This document shows positions 11,401 to 23,616 of a stretch of 64,000 nt of DNA, piece after piece (the first letter of the stretch is position 1; every line of letters starts with the position of its first letter). Source of the DNA: Rhynchosporium graminicola (taxonomy: Eukaryota > Ascomycota > Leotiomycetes > Helotiales > Ploettnerulaceae); the NCBI GenBank assembly GCA_900074885.1, contig FJUW01000044.1, positions 62,001 through 126,000 on the forward strand, read 5' to 3'. A program made the position numbers and the translations under genes. The notes under the pieces are model-generated. The model did no database searches. It worked only from the letters and a program-made list of their open reading frames with translations, and was not told where the DNA came from.

Positions 11401-12650
11401 GAATTCATGGAAGGGGATTCAGAGGTTGTGTAGATCTGGAAGAACAAAAATCAGATGGAGGCAAGCACACATGAGCAACGGGCCGCGTTTGTCAAGATAG
11501 CCTGGCTGTAGCAATGAAACATCACATCGAGCTTTTATTTTACGGGCGTGCATCTACATGGTAGCATGCAGTGACAGTAATATAATTTCCCCTCATCGTA
11601 ATGAATTCCTCGAGAAGATCTTGTCCCTCACGTTCCAGCCAGCACCTCTCACACTCGACCTCTCATCTCTCAAGTTCTCTTCTCTGATTCCTCGTTCTCT
11701 TCAGCCTCTCTCCCTCCCATTCTTTCAGATCCCGCGCGCTCAAAGATCCATGCTAGCAGATCAAGGCCACTCAGTCGCAAGTCAAAAAGAGTGGCTTTTG
11801 ATAAGAGTAGTCTTACGTACTCTCTCTTTGAGTTGGCTCGACAAACCATCGTGGAGACGATTCACGAAGTACGTATTGATAGATATGCAAAGAAATTGAT
11901 AGTATCAAGATCGACGTCGGCTTTTTGTGGGGCGNGGGGGGGGTTGGTTTACAAGAGAGCTATTGTAGCTGCTATAAGAGGGGGTTGATGATGATGATGA
12001 TGATGAAAATGCTGATGCTATGATGTTATTCAGGAGTGTTCTGCACCTTTCCTTTTTCTTGTTTGTTTTATTCCGAATGGGCGACTTCAGAATTGAAGAC
12101 TTCTTCCTCCTCCTAAGATGGTATGTTTTCAGAAAACGATAAGAATATATAGCGCCTGAGGCTCTCCTCGAACACTTTTCTTCCATGTCTTCGCTGTGCT
12201 GTGCGCGATCTACAGTACTATGTGTGTTCGATATGGGAGGGCGGTAGAGCCGGTGCAGAGTCGCGAGGTCGCGGTGATCGGGGAGAATTTTGCAGAGATC
12301 GAAGCTTTCGGCCGTCGATGACGAGACGCTGAATGATCGCAGAATGGAGAAGCCTCCTTTCCTATCAAGCGTGAAAGCCTCTTGAACCACTTGATCTTAG
12401 CAGTTGTGTAAGACCACGGAACGTTCATCATCAGCGTGCAAACTACAGCGTCACGCCGGAAGTCTGCGCAAATTGACGTTGGCGCCTGACAGAGACGATG
12501 TGTTGCCTATCCAGACTGCTTGTGGATTGCTCTGGTCGAATGAATGCCTTATGATCTTGCTGCTCGCAGCCATGACGTCGATATACCCATCAATGGGACG
12601 CGGGGTCATAGAGTAGGAACGAAGTCAGGATCGACCGCGGGTTTGGTAAA
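11401..12650. other. Non-coding stretch with ambiguous base and GAT microsatellite
   Basis: No gene is supported. Position 11935 is an undetermined base (n) next to a run of G. A short (GAT)n tract lies at about 11985-12004. The antisense open frame at 11905-12390 is mostly serine from this low-complexity DNA and is not credible. Confidence 0.5.
11935..11935. other. Ambiguous base n beside G-run
   Basis: A single n is embedded in a G-rich run (GGGGCGnGGGGGGGG). It marks a low-confidence consensus position rather than biology. Confidence 0.95.
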
Positions 12651-12689
12651 TTTCCCTGTCTTGAGCATCTCCGCTTAGTATAACAATAG

Positions 12690-13184
12690 ACCATTCTGGA
12701 GAAGACAGAAGAGCTGCCCAAGATCTTAGGCACTCGAGAAAGAATAGACATTTTCGCGATTCTATTTGGTTATAGTACATCCTCGAAATTTATTCTAACG
12801 TCGTCGCTATGGGTTTCCATTCTCGCCAGCAGCAGCGACGAGATTCGGCTTGTGAGCATCCATCGCATTACTTCCAACATCTTGAAGCAGGTCGAAAACC
12901 TTCCCACTCAGATCGGACTCGTTGATGGTGATCTGGACCATAATAAGGAATTCATCACTTCATGGGATGGTTGACGAGCTTGTGGCTTGTTACACGAAGG
13001 TCTGCAGGCGATGTTTCGGCTACGGAGCAGGAGCTCGAAAGCGCTTCCTGCAGCAGTTATTGGGAAAGATAGATGGGATCATTACATTTCCTCTGCTAGT
13101 GATCGGAAGGATATTCTTAAGCTTGGGGAGGATTTGCGCTCGTGGGGGATGATAAGAGATGTGAGGGGGATATATTTCTTATAA
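12690..13184 (+). pseudogene. Hypothetical gene fragment with in-frame TGA
   Basis: One + strand frame reads coherently from TILEKTEELPKILGTRERI through KFILTSSLWVSILAS, then meets TGA near 12976 within WDG-stop-RACGLLHEG. It continues as LQAMFRLRSRSSKALPA and ends GMIRDVRGIYFL at 13184. An acceptor-like AATAG lies just before the first piece, with a possible donor GTAAAT near 12647, so an upstream exon may exist. I do not recognise the family. The single stop suggests a recent pseudogene or a readthrough/sequence error. Confidence 0.35.
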
Positions 13185-13920
13185 TAGATAAGTAGTGTGA
13201 GGCTGTGAGCTAGTCGGATATAATTACTCTGGTGACATATTGCGAGATACTAAGATGACGAACAGTGCTAGTCAGCTATTTAGTTTGGAGCGCAGCACAC
13301 TTGGTTAAAGCAATCACTACCCTGCCGCTCTCGCTACGAGTTCCTGTATCTTTCATAAGTCTCCTTCTCTTTTCATAGGTGCATATCATCAGGGGCTGCC
13401 TGTAATGCCTGGGAAGTGGACAAAGCAGATATCGAAATGAAATCTGGGGCTGAGTCTCAATTTCTGGGATAAAGATCCAGTTTGGGGGATTTGCTACAGA
13501 GGTTACAGGTAGCTAGCTCATAGGAGAAACCCCAGGACAGAATCAGAGATGTGAAATCATACTCGGCCATTCGTAGCCAAAGCTTAAACAACAATCGTTT
13601 GACACATACAAAGACAGGTCGAAACAAGCCACACAGCCTAGTCTTTAGCTGCAAGCTCCGAAAGCTTGGATCCTGCTCTCTGCTTGGCTGGCCTGGCACA
13701 ATGTCTGCTGTGTGTACACACACGTGATCGCCAAACTTGAGCGGCAGGTCGCGATCGGTTTGTTATGTGGAATCTCCTCTTTCTACTGATCAGGAAGTTC
13801 ATCAGTTGCAAGCATGCAAATTAAGCAACTGAAGCCTTGCCATGCAGTAAGTATGTATGGAACTACTTAGTATGCGATACAAGCGCCCAACTTGGTCGGC
13901 AACTGACGGCTTTCATTCCC

Positions 13921-13989
13921 ATGCATGCATGCATGCATGCACGCACGGCACATACCGAAGGTACCTACCTACCTACCTGACCTACCTAC
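13921..13989 (+). repeat. (ATGC)n and (CTAC)n microsatellites
   Basis: Five ATGC units at 13921-13940 are followed by CGCACG-like decay and then by CTAC units at about 13961-13989. Confidence 0.85.
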
Positions 13990-14241
13990 GGAGGAAAGTT
14001 TCATCGCATCAGATGATCAGCTGTCATCGGATCGAATGCGGGGTAGCTGGGTAGAAAAGCTGGGGTTGGTTGGTTGTACGTACGGTACGGTACTGCAGTG
14101 AGCCATTTCACAACCTTATCAAATCGTTGATACTAAAATCAAGTTTCGTCATATTAATTGCTCTGGTCGCCACCACGGAAAAGCGATATGACATGTCGAA
14201 AATACACAGCGTTTGTGATTGGACGATGTTGTTGATAGCCA

Positions 14242-14281
14242 TCATGTCATGTCATGTCGTGTCATGTCATGTCATGTCATG
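14242..14281 (+). repeat. (TCATG)n microsatellite
   Basis: About eight pentamer units of the type TCATG/GTCAT occur, one carrying a C in place of A. Confidence 0.85.
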
Positions 14282-14559
14282 GGTAAGCCTTTTCGTTCTC
14301 GGGCCAAGGCTCGGCGAATTGAACTGTTGACGTCGAATTGGGGATCCACTATATTGGTTAGTGGTTGAAAAATGGGGCAGAATGCAAAGTTTGGAGTGGA
14401 GGTACTTGGTAGCTGCTGATATCTGATCCCAAGGCACCACCTACCTTAGTGGCATGTCCGTGAGATGGACGAGGGGACCAGGAGAAGATGGCGGCGGAAT
14501 CGGGGCGACGAAGAATATTCCAAAGCTAGAGCTTGAGAGCGGGTGAGCTAAGCTACTTA

Positions 14560-14606
14560 CGTGTAAGTGTAAGTGTAAGTGTGAGTGTAAGTGTAAGTGT
14601 AAGTGT
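14560..14606 (+). repeat. (GTGTAA)n microsatellite
   Basis: About seven to eight hexamer units of GTGTAA/AAGTGT occur, one interrupted (GTGAGT). Telomere-like in length of unit but not in sequence. Confidence 0.85.
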
Positions 14607-15166
14607 TGACGTTTGGGTTATTGGAGAGATGGGAGAGATGGAGAAGATTGGTCGCGTGTGAGTGGTTCATCGTCGTACTGACGGGCGTATACTAAGTATA
14701 CAAGTAAGTACAAGTACTAAGTAAAAACCATAAAAACCCCCCTAATAAGAGTGGATTGCTCCATCCCCGGATTTCGGTTAGTTTTTTTCTTCTTTCTCGA
14801 CTCCACCTTGTTGTCGTCGTTTTTGACTTTCTAGAAGTCTCTCTCTCCTCCATTCCTTTTCCAGCCAGCCAGCCAGCCAGCCTGCACTCCATCCTCCTGC
14901 AGCAGGTGCAGGTCCTCCTCCTCTAACTCCGCATTCAGCCTTCCCCAATTCGACATTTTCCCCATTCTTGTTGGCGTCTATTATATACTATTATATACCC
15001 CGTGGAGGACCGATGGTCATATATCTCTTGCTGTAAGGAAACAAAGGTAGCATTTACTTGCCTCCACATCGCGATATATCAACAAAACCCGCCAAATAAT
15101 CCCTAACCGCTTCCTCCTCCACTCCCCCCCCCCAGTACTCTGGCGCACTTCCCACCCTCCAACACC

Positions 15167-17465
15167 ATGGCTACCACAGCCAACGACGCGATCGATCCCT
15201 CCACCTCCTCCCCTCCTCTCCACTTCCCCGAAAAAGACAACCTTGAACATGCGAAAGCCACGAACGAAGTCATACAGAACGCGAAGAACGCCACGGAGAA
15301 GGAACACTCCATGACCTTATGGCAGGGTTTAAAGCTGTATCCGAAGGCGGTGGGCTGGAGCATGTTGATTAGTACTTGTATTGTGATGGAGGGGTATGAT
15401 TTGTGTTTGTTGAGTAGTTTCTGTGAGTAGGAATTTTCATATTTTAGAGGGGGATAAAAGAACGGGATGGCATGTATACAGTGTTAAAAAGAGTGGTGTC
15501 GGCGGGGTAGAGTTGGTGATTGAGAAGCTGTATGGTGGGGACCAGAACGGTCTCTGGCATAAAATGTCGGAAGTTGTGGTGTTGGCGGAGTAGAGTAGAG
15601 TTACTGACTGAGAAGTCGTTTGGGTGGAAGTGGATTGGAAACAAAGGGGATACGTGCTTGTTCTGGGATTCTTTGCTACCAGTCAGAAAACATGGTTTTG
15701 GACATCACTGACGATACAACTAGACGCCTTCCCACAATTCAATCAGAAATACGGAAAGCAGCTTCCAAATGGAGATTGGCAAATCCCCGCGCCATGGCAA
15801 GCTGGTCTCAGCAACGTTCGTCCTCTTAACATTCCTCTTTCTCTAAGTTAGTGACTAATTGGAAGATAGGGAGCCAACGTAGGAGAAATCATTGGTCTTT
15901 TCATCAATGGTTACGTCTCAGAACGCTTCGGATATAGATATACGGTCATGACTTGTCTTACCCTTATTATTGCATTCACGGCAATTTTCTTCACGGCGCA
16001 GACGGTGGTGCATTTGCAGGTTGCGGAGGTGCTCTGTGGTATTGTGAGTTTCACTCGTTCGAAAATAATATAATTCAATTTATGCTAACGACACTACAGC
16101 CATGGGGCGTTTTCCAAACTCGTGAGTTTCAGCTTTTCCAAGTGGATTGGAATATGGAATATTGACATGTTTAGTCACCATCACATACGCCTCTGAAGTC
16201 TGTCCAGTCGCTCTCCGTGGTTATTTGACAACCTATGTAAACTTCTGCTGGGGTCTAGGACAATTGATTGGTATTGGAGTTATCAAGTCCATGTTACCCC
16301 GCCACGACGAGTGGGCGTATGTCCTCCGATCCCCTTCTATTGAAAAAAAAATCTAACATTCCCAGATATCGCATCCCCTACGGTCTTCAATGGATGTGGC
16401 CCGTCCCTCTCCTCATCGGTGTGGCACTCGCCCCTGAGTCTCCATGGTGGCTCGTCCGTAAAGGCCGTACTGAAGAAGCCAAGAAATCACTTTTGAGATT
16501 GACGAGTTTGGATAAAGAGACGGATTTTGATGCCGATGAGACGGTTAGTATGATGGTTCATACTACCGCTTTAGAAGAGAAGGTCAGTCTCGAGTCACTT
16601 CTTACATCACATCCGTCTCCACGAAAGACAAGCTGACACGATCCAGATCACTCAAGGAGCATCCTACCTTGATTGTTTCCGAGGTACCGACCGTCGCCGC
16701 ACCGAAATCGTCTGTATGGTTTGGGCGATTCAAAACCTCTCCGGAAATTCTTTCTCCGGCTACTCCACCTACTTCCTCCAGCAAGCTGGCTTAGAAACCT
16801 CTAAAGCATTCGATTTCGCCCTCGGTCAATACGGAATAAACATGATCGGAGTATTCGGTGCCTGGTTTCTCATGTCCTGGGGTATCGGTCGACGATCTTT
16901 ATACCTCTACGGCCTCTGCGGGCTCTGCACCATGTTATTCATCATGGGATTCCTAGGCCTGGTACCGGAGAGTCACAGGAAAGAATCCTCCTTGGCAACG
17001 GGTAGTATAATGTTAATCTGGGCCCTCTTCTACCAGCTCTCCGTCGGAACAGTATGCTACTCCCTCGTTGCCGAGCTCTCCACTCGACGCCTCCAAATAA
17101 AAACCGTAGTCCTCGGCCGCAACCTCTACAACATCGTCGGCATAATCTGCTCCGTGCTCACGCCATACATGCTCAACCCCGGCGAATGGGACTGGGGAAA
17201 TTACGCCGGTTTCTTCTGGGCCGCGATCTGCTTCTGCTGTATCGTGTACACGTATTTCAGATTACCGGAACCGATGGGCAGATCTTTCGCGGAATTGGAT
17301 CTGCTGTTTGAGAGGGGTGTTAGTGCGAGGAAGTTTAAGACGACGAGTGTGGATGTCTTTGCTGAGGAGGTCGATGAGAGGACGATGGGCGATTATGGGG
17401 ATAAATTGGAGGTGAGACATTTGGAGAGGAAGAGTGCTGATGGTGGTGTGGGAAAAATCGCTTGA
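15167..17465 (+). CDS. MFS sugar transporter, alpha-glucoside/maltose permease type
   Basis: A plasma-membrane H+ symporter of the sugar-porter family, closest in motif pattern to fungal maltose permeases (MAL31-like). Seven exons (15167-15422, 15724-15815, 15870-16043, 16100-16121, 16175-16316, 16366-16582, 16647-17465) join in phase to 573 residues, the usual length. Landmarks are SFYAFPQF created by splicing, NGYVSERFGYR (loop 2-3 signature), SEVCPVALRGYL (after TM4), the PESPWWLVRKGR signature before the central loop, LVAELSTRRL and the final TM helices ending near YFRLPEP. The N-terminus (about 50 residues) and the C-terminal tail (Glu/Lys-rich) are cytosolic. Exon 4 is only 22 nt, and intron 1 is 301 nt, long for this genome. 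The exact sugar cannot be told. Confidence 0.9.
15423..15723 (+). other. Long first intron of MFS gene with internal duplication
   Basis: Donor GTGAGT, acceptor ACTAG, 301 nt, phase 1. The other introns of the gene are 49-64 nt. Two imperfect direct copies, each with a GGCGGGGTAGAG / GGCGGAGTAGAG core and GACTGAGAAG / GATTGAGAAG, lie at about 15494-15540 and 15577-15628. Confidence 0.75.
16100..16121 (+). other. 22-nt microexon of MFS gene
   Basis: Flanked by introns 16044-16099 and 16122-16174, this exon encodes PWGVFQT plus one base. It is required for frame and for the conserved sequence between TM3 and TM4. Confidence 0.8.
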
Positions 17466-18678
17466 TGTCTTGTTTCCCGGGATGAGAGTGTATTTTGGTG
17501 TGGATGGCTGATCTGTTTGTTCTCTGTAGTCTCGTCCTCTTGCTGGAGCATAATGGAATGGTAACGAATTTGATTTGCGCCTGCTTTGGAGCTTTCTTGT
17601 CAATAATTCACCATTCTGACGTTGGGTTGATCTGGCCTCGAAATCGGAGGTTTGAAGGAGTATAAGCATAAACAACACTCTACTTAGAGGTAAAGGAAGA
17701 ATTTTTCCGGACGATCGAAACGAATTTCGAATATTCTTTCAACAACAAACATAATATAATTAATTTATGAAATAGACCGGACCGGGACCGGAACATGTTT
17801 GTATCATGAATACCTACCTGTTATACCCATTACCAATACGATTGGCTGTTGCACCATACCTGTATATATGTAGATATGTATATCTGCTTCTGCTCTATTT
17901 CTGCTTCACTCGTCCATTCATTGACTGACAGCCTAACCACATAATAGTGTCTGTCTCCACGCATACTCGAGCGTATAGTCTTTCCCAACAACAGAGTAGA
18001 ATCTCACTGTGTTTTCCGCACCATTGCCAGCTATTCCCAGAATTCTACAGGAACTCTTTCTACCTCCGGCCAGACGCCGACCCACCCACCCACCTACATA
18101 CAGTACCTTGAAGGCTCGAGGCTCGAGGCAGGAATGGTGAATATCTATCTATCTCTCAAATCTGGGGCTTCCGAGTATTATCGGCTTCAAGACAATGCTA
18201 TTCGATTCCATCTACTTGGTTAAATCTGATTCGCAAGATATTTTTTGGAGAGGGGGGGGGGGAGAATTGCTTGCTTGCTTGCTTGGATGGCTTGGTTGGT
18301 TGGCTGTTTGGTTGTTTGGTTAGTGCCTTGCAATCATGTGAATCTTGTGAACGAACGAACGACCGAACGTGATTTTAGCTAACTGGTGAACCAGTTCAAG
18401 AGTGTGATTATTCAGTTGATTAATGGCGTTGAACGTATTGAGTGTTTGGTTTTGGGCTGTTGGATTGGTTGGTTGGTTGATTGGTTGATTGTGGTGTGAT
18501 TTGTTGGGTTGGGATGGGAGGGAGGGAAGGGAAGGGAAAGGGGGGAAAGAGGGGAGGGGGGAAAGGGAAGGAAGTATATGAGGCTGAATAGATAGGAGAG
18601 ATGATGTGGTTTGTGAAGATGTGTTGTTAATATTTGAGTGGCTGCTATTATTTAATGATTATAGAAGTTTTTGTGCTT

Positions 18679-18753
18679 GAGTGAGGAGTGAGGAGTGAGG
18701 AGTGAGGAGTGAGGAGTGAGGAGTGAGGAGTGAGGAGTGAGGAGTGAGGAGTG
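18679..18753 (+). repeat. 7-bp tandem repeat (GTGAGGA)n
   Basis: About ten to eleven perfect units of GTGAGGA run without interruption, followed by a one-base change (GTGACGA). It is the most regular repeat in the window. Confidence 0.9.
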
Positions 18754-20570
18754 ACGAGAGATGGAGAGAAGGAGAGGGGGAAAGAGGGAGAGCAGGATTG
18801 AATAATTACTTGATTGCTCGAGAGCTAGAGAGGTCTTTCATTTTTTTTTTCGTTGTATGCGGGATTTTCAACGTTGCTAGACTCTTTGTTGATTCTCTAC
18901 CTTTTGATTTTCGAGCTTCAATCTTCGATTTTCAACCTTCAACCTCCTCTCGAACTAGTTCGACTTTCACGGCTATCCGGGTTTTCTAATCTATAGAGAG
19001 CCGTGAATAGTACAGAATCTCTTTTCTTTTTTTCTTTTTTTTTTCCCAAGGAAAAAAAAGGTCAACAATCCAAACCGCTGATTGAACATAAGGGTACTGA
19101 CTGACTGACTGCACCCTGACACTCTTTTGATAATCAGTTCGATTCTTACGCTTTAGTTTAACCATAAGAGGAGAAAACCGCCACACTCTTATAACTCTAG
19201 GAACCAAATTATCATGTAATTTTCTTGGAACCCTTTTTTTTAAAAAAAAGGCTCAAGTTCACACACCAGGACACTCTCCAAGATTTTTCACGAAACTATT
19301 TTGTTCTATCCTCCGTAGGCGAATCATTATATCTTCTTCATCACAACTATTGTGAAAACCATGAGACTGCTAGTAGTGATAAGGTTAGTCCGGATAGGAA
19401 AGAAAAGAGATGATAATTAAACTTCCTGGTATAGCACACCCGGAAGAGCTCACTTATTTCTATCTATCGCTCACAAAAAAGAGTAAGTTAGATATCGAAG
19501 TCAACGAAGATAGGTATCACTAGTGGTACTAGTTTCGTATACCAAATTAAAGTCAATAAAACCCCACCCTCTCGACGGCGTTACGGATATATATTATCTA
19601 CTTGAGTAATTAACATATCCAGAGAGCGTTAATCAAGTAAGCAAGCAAGCGATGAGGTACCAAACTGTCGAAGGGAAGAGTACGCTTCATAACCTACCTA
19701 CTTACCTTCCTACCTAGTTCCGGAACCCGACAGCTATATGCGTATGCGTAATGAGGGCGTAGGAAAGCGTTACAAGGTATCATCTATCTGATTCAAGGCG
19801 AATACTGCGCTGATATATATATACATATAGTCATGTACCCCAAATTCTATGATTCTGTGCTTTCTTCAATGTAAAAATGTGAAAGAAGATGATGTGCCTG
19901 CCCTCCGGCCGCTGAGATGGGAAATTCGTTGACTTGGGTACGGGGAGATTGTTGTGTACTTTTTTCGGTGAGGAAATACCAAAAGATCTTTGGGTGTAAC
20001 CGTATATGTGAGTTTTTTTTTTTTCATCCCAGAATCTAAATACGCTCAAAATTTTCAGGGGGGAAAAAGTGGGTAATTTCATCTTCTATCGTCATTTTTA
20101 TTCATGTTGACGTTTACCTTGCTAGCTTGGAGATATCAAGATATCAAGATTCATGTATCTAGCTTTCCCCCCCAAGTAACATGCTTTTGAAAAGTGCACT
20201 CACTCACTCTACACTCCACTGGATTCAATTATCGTTACTGCGAAATTTGCAAAGGCAGTTAGGTAGGTAGATAGGTAGGCATGTAGGCATGTAAAGTATC
20301 GATGTACAAAACCTGGGTAACAGTACTTCATTAGCTAGCCACCGCTGCCCTCCCTCACCAGGGCAAAACATCCAAAAAATACCTTTTGCTTTAATTCCAT
20401 TCAAGCGATAGGCAAAGGACCTCCCCAGCCTCCGTGGATAGGAATATATTATCTACAGAATCAAGATGGAAAATTCATAGTAACTCTCTTCAGGGAAGGA
20501 TAGTAGGTTCTTTACTTAGCTAGCTGAGTTGTATCGTCATTCCGCTCTTTTGGATTACGCACATACATCT

Positions 20571-20606
20571 CTCTCTCTCTCTCTCTCTCTCTCCCTCTCT
20601 CTCTCT
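20571..20606 (+). repeat. (CT)n microsatellite
   Basis: About 18 CT units, interrupted once by CC. Confidence 0.85.
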
Positions 20607-21316
20607 AGGCTGTTATTCCTAAACATCACAGCCATGTGAGTGGGTACACGTCAAGAACCATCCCTCTATCTCATCAAGAAAAAAATATCACTCAAAAAAG
20701 GCCTGCCGCGGCGCCAGCTGGCAGGACATCAAATTCTAAAGAGGTAGCCTGCCTGGCCTGAGAGAATATCCTTTCACAGGCATGCACATAGTAGGCATGG
20801 ATAAAGATAAATAAATAAGCGAGGAAAGAAAAAAGGTAATTTAATATATCAAGATACATACATACATGCAATACGAAGAGGGATTTCCCATCTAATACTA
20901 CGAGTGTCATGACTACCTTAGGAAAGCATCCAAGCCGAGCCCAGAAAAAAAAACGAGCAAGCAAAACGCCAGATTTGCCAACTAGCGAGCCATGTAGTTT
21001 GGCATTGCATCCCTTCTATACGTGCGTGCGTACGCATGTTCGCATCGCTCAGTCTGCCTCCACTGAATCAACCAACTAACCAACCACACTCACTCTTGTA
21101 TACCTTCCTTTAGCTTGACGATAGAAGCTTCTCTAGTCTACTTTACTCTACTCTGATGGTTTCGTCCTCAGGAGCTGAAGATGCACGCTCATTCATCATC
21201 AGTCTGCTCGAATCTACCACACTCACTTATCTACTGACTTCATCATCGTCGCCCACACACCACATGGAGCACGGGTTTCCCTGCACCACTGCTCTCATGC
21301 CTGAAGAAGTCAGATC

Positions 21317-23616
21317 CTACGACCTCGAAGCAGCTCCTCCACCACCCCCAAGAATCTTAGGCAACGTCTTCCAGCCCTCCTTCCCAATAGCTCTTGGCAG
21401 TCCAAACTCGCCATCCAGATCTAGGATAATCTTCAACGCATTTCTACTCCTCAAATAACTCAACGGGCCCTCCTGTCCCTGCAACGCTCCCGATCCCTCT
21501 CCCAGCTTCCCCACACCCATATGCGGCGCCTCTTTCGCGCCTTGTCCCGGCATAGGAAGTAGACCTTGCAAGACTTCGTATCCTGCTAACGTGAATCCGA
21601 ATTGAGGAGATGAGCGCAGGATACGAGCTGGTCCACCTTTAAAGAAGGCTTTGAATCCTTCTTCTTTGTACACGGTCTTCGCACACTGGCGGAGAGAAGT
21701 GTATGAGCTTTCGCCTTTGCGGGCTTCGACCTGTAACCGCGTTTTGATAACGTCACAAGGCGTGGTCAAATACGCTGCCGGCATACCCGCGATCGCACCG
21801 GCGGTAAGCAACTGCAGTATTCCCAAACTCTTGGTCTGGCTCTCACCAAAATAGTCGCGTTTGAGATGGTTATATGTAGGGAAATAGATAGCGCTGAAAG
21901 GAACGTCGCGTAGGAGACATGCGGAGGCACCTTTGTAGAGTCCTACGAGACCGAGATTGCGGACGATCCACATGGCTGAGCGGCGAGGCGCGCCGTCAAC
22001 GGACTTGGCTACCTCGCCTTGCACTTGGAGACGGATCTTGACGATTTCGAGCGGGTTGGTGAAGATCTGGATTGGAGGTTAGGGGATGTGAAGGGGGAAG
22101 GGTGCGGGAGGAGGGAGGTAGATAATACGAAATAGAAGAACGTACGACTTGACAAGCACCTGCACTTCCACCAGCAAGGATCTCATGAGGTAGACGAATC
22201 GATCCATCTTTACCTGAGAAATGACCTCTCACCAAATCATTAACCGTCAATTTGATAGCTTTCTCCGGTGCCACCCCAACCAATTGTGGCAAGACCCCAG
22301 AATACAGACCCTTAAAACCCTCATTCTTAATAACCTTCTTCGCGCAGTCCAAGGAGTTCTTATACAGCATCTCGCCCACTCTTGAAGATCTCTGGTTCTG
22401 CATTCGTGTTTTGACCAAGTCGATGGGATACACCATGAAAGCACCGAAAGCACCAGCCATCGAACCCAAAGCAAAATGATGTGCCGATTCCAAAACACTA
22501 TGCAAGAAATTTTGGCCTGCTGATTTAGCCTTCGCGACATTCGCACTTCCAACTTCTGCAAAAGCGTTGTAGAGCGGATTGCGCCATGAGGAATCCAGCA
22601 CTTTCGCGAAATCAGCAAGACCAAGTCTGCCAGATGGTTCATCGAGTGAAGCAAAGTGGAACAGGATATCAGCTTCCATAGGCGTAAAAAGGGAGAAACG
22701 GGTGATGCGGGCGGCTTCGTTGAGGAACTCGGTGCGAGTGATTTTTCCATCAGTGGACTGATTCGTTGCTTGTCGGATGATCATTTCTACGAGATCCATT
22801 TCACGGATGATGTTTTGGAAAGCGCGGACATTGGCGTAGGAGATCTTACTCCCGGTGGAGATGTTGCAGAGTGTATGAAGGTTCTCGAGGAGATGGTCGG
22901 AGAGTTTATGACGTGCTGTTTGGAGGATGATGCGCTGGAAGTCTTCGGGTTCGATATAGCCATCGCCATCTTTGTCGAAATGGTGGAAGGCTTGTCTTAT
23001 CCTCTCTCCTTGTAGGCCGCGCAACATCTGCGAGAATTGAGGGTATGTGAGATCGTGACGTCGCTTCTTCCCTCCACTATATAGAGATGCCCACTCGCAG
23101 CTCCAGTCGAAAGGTATGCTATCCGGGCCCTTGTTCATCTCATATAGCTTCTTCAGATCATCGTATTTGACTGTGCCAGACTGATCGACATCGAACAAAC
23201 GAAAGGCAATTTCATATTCAGCGTCCGGTTTCGAGAGGAGGTTCTCGAAGGTGCCCCAATCAAGCAAATTAATCTTGCCTGCATTCCTCCTATCTGCGAC
23301 TCGAAAAAGAATAGCATATTGTTCGCGTTTGATCTTGTGCTATATCGATGTATATCTCGTTAGTCAATTGCTCTTACAAGAGGCACACACAGCAAACAGC
23401 ACGAGCTCTTCGAGGACTCTGACTCACATAATCTTCCGTTGGCGGCGCAACAGCATTAATAAACTCCTCCTCACCCATCAACATCTCTCCAGTCTCCTCA
23501 TCCTTCCTGGCGTTCTTCTCAAAAGTATCCTTGGATTGGGCCGATAATTGGGGTTGGAGTTCCGTGCCAACGAGAGCTTCCTTCACCACCTCCTTCACAG
23601 TTCCAAGGTCCGCCAT
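21317..23616 (-). CDS. AGC1: Mitochondrial Ca2+-regulated aspartate/glutamate carrier
   Basis: An inner-membrane carrier of the SLC25A12/13 (Aralar/citrin) type that exchanges aspartate for glutamate in the malate-aspartate shuttle. Three exons (23428-23616, 22146-23339, 21317-22066) join in phase to 710 residues. The N-terminal regulatory half has EF-hand loops, clearest at [12 protein letters not shown] (about 113) and [12 protein letters not shown] (about 185). The carrier half has three signature repeats: PIDLVKTRM (about 368), [10 protein letters not shown] (about 466, made by splicing exon 2 to 3) and [12 protein letters not shown]-terminal tail of about 90 residues ends in a Gly-rich stretch. 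ATG 23616 (MADLG) is preferred to ATG 23637. Introns are 88 nt (23340-23427) and 79 nt (22067-22145). It looks fully functional. Confidence 0.94.

Larger units (their letters stand above)
13185..15166. other. Upstream region of MFS transporter, microsatellite-rich
   Basis: About 2 kb with no credible gene. It contains several short tandem repeats (listed separately), a CT-rich stretch just before the start codon and a run of C at about 15124-15133. It probably holds the promoter and 5' UTR of the transporter gene. Confidence 0.5.
17466..21316. other. 3.8-kb gene-free region rich in simple repeats
   Basis: No coding sequence is supported on either strand. The region holds polypyrimidine and polypurine runs, (GGTT)n-like, (CTTG)n-like and (CT)n tracts and a 7-bp tandem array. 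It separates the converging transporter (+) and carrier (-) genes, so it is not a promoter for either. A long non-coding RNA or an unusual terminator region is possible but nothing proves it. Confidence 0.5.

Noticed and set aside
11905..12390. 161-codon minus-strand ORF
   Set aside because: Its Ser/Tyr run comes from a GAT/GAA microsatellite, and it covers the ambiguous base. No family-like features.
13921..14606. Possible CRISPR-like or regulatory array
   Set aside because: These are plain microsatellites without spacers, in a eukaryotic genome.
21156..22479. Plus-strand open frames opposite the carrier gene
   Set aside because: They overlap conserved carrier coding sequence on the other strand and have no own motifs.
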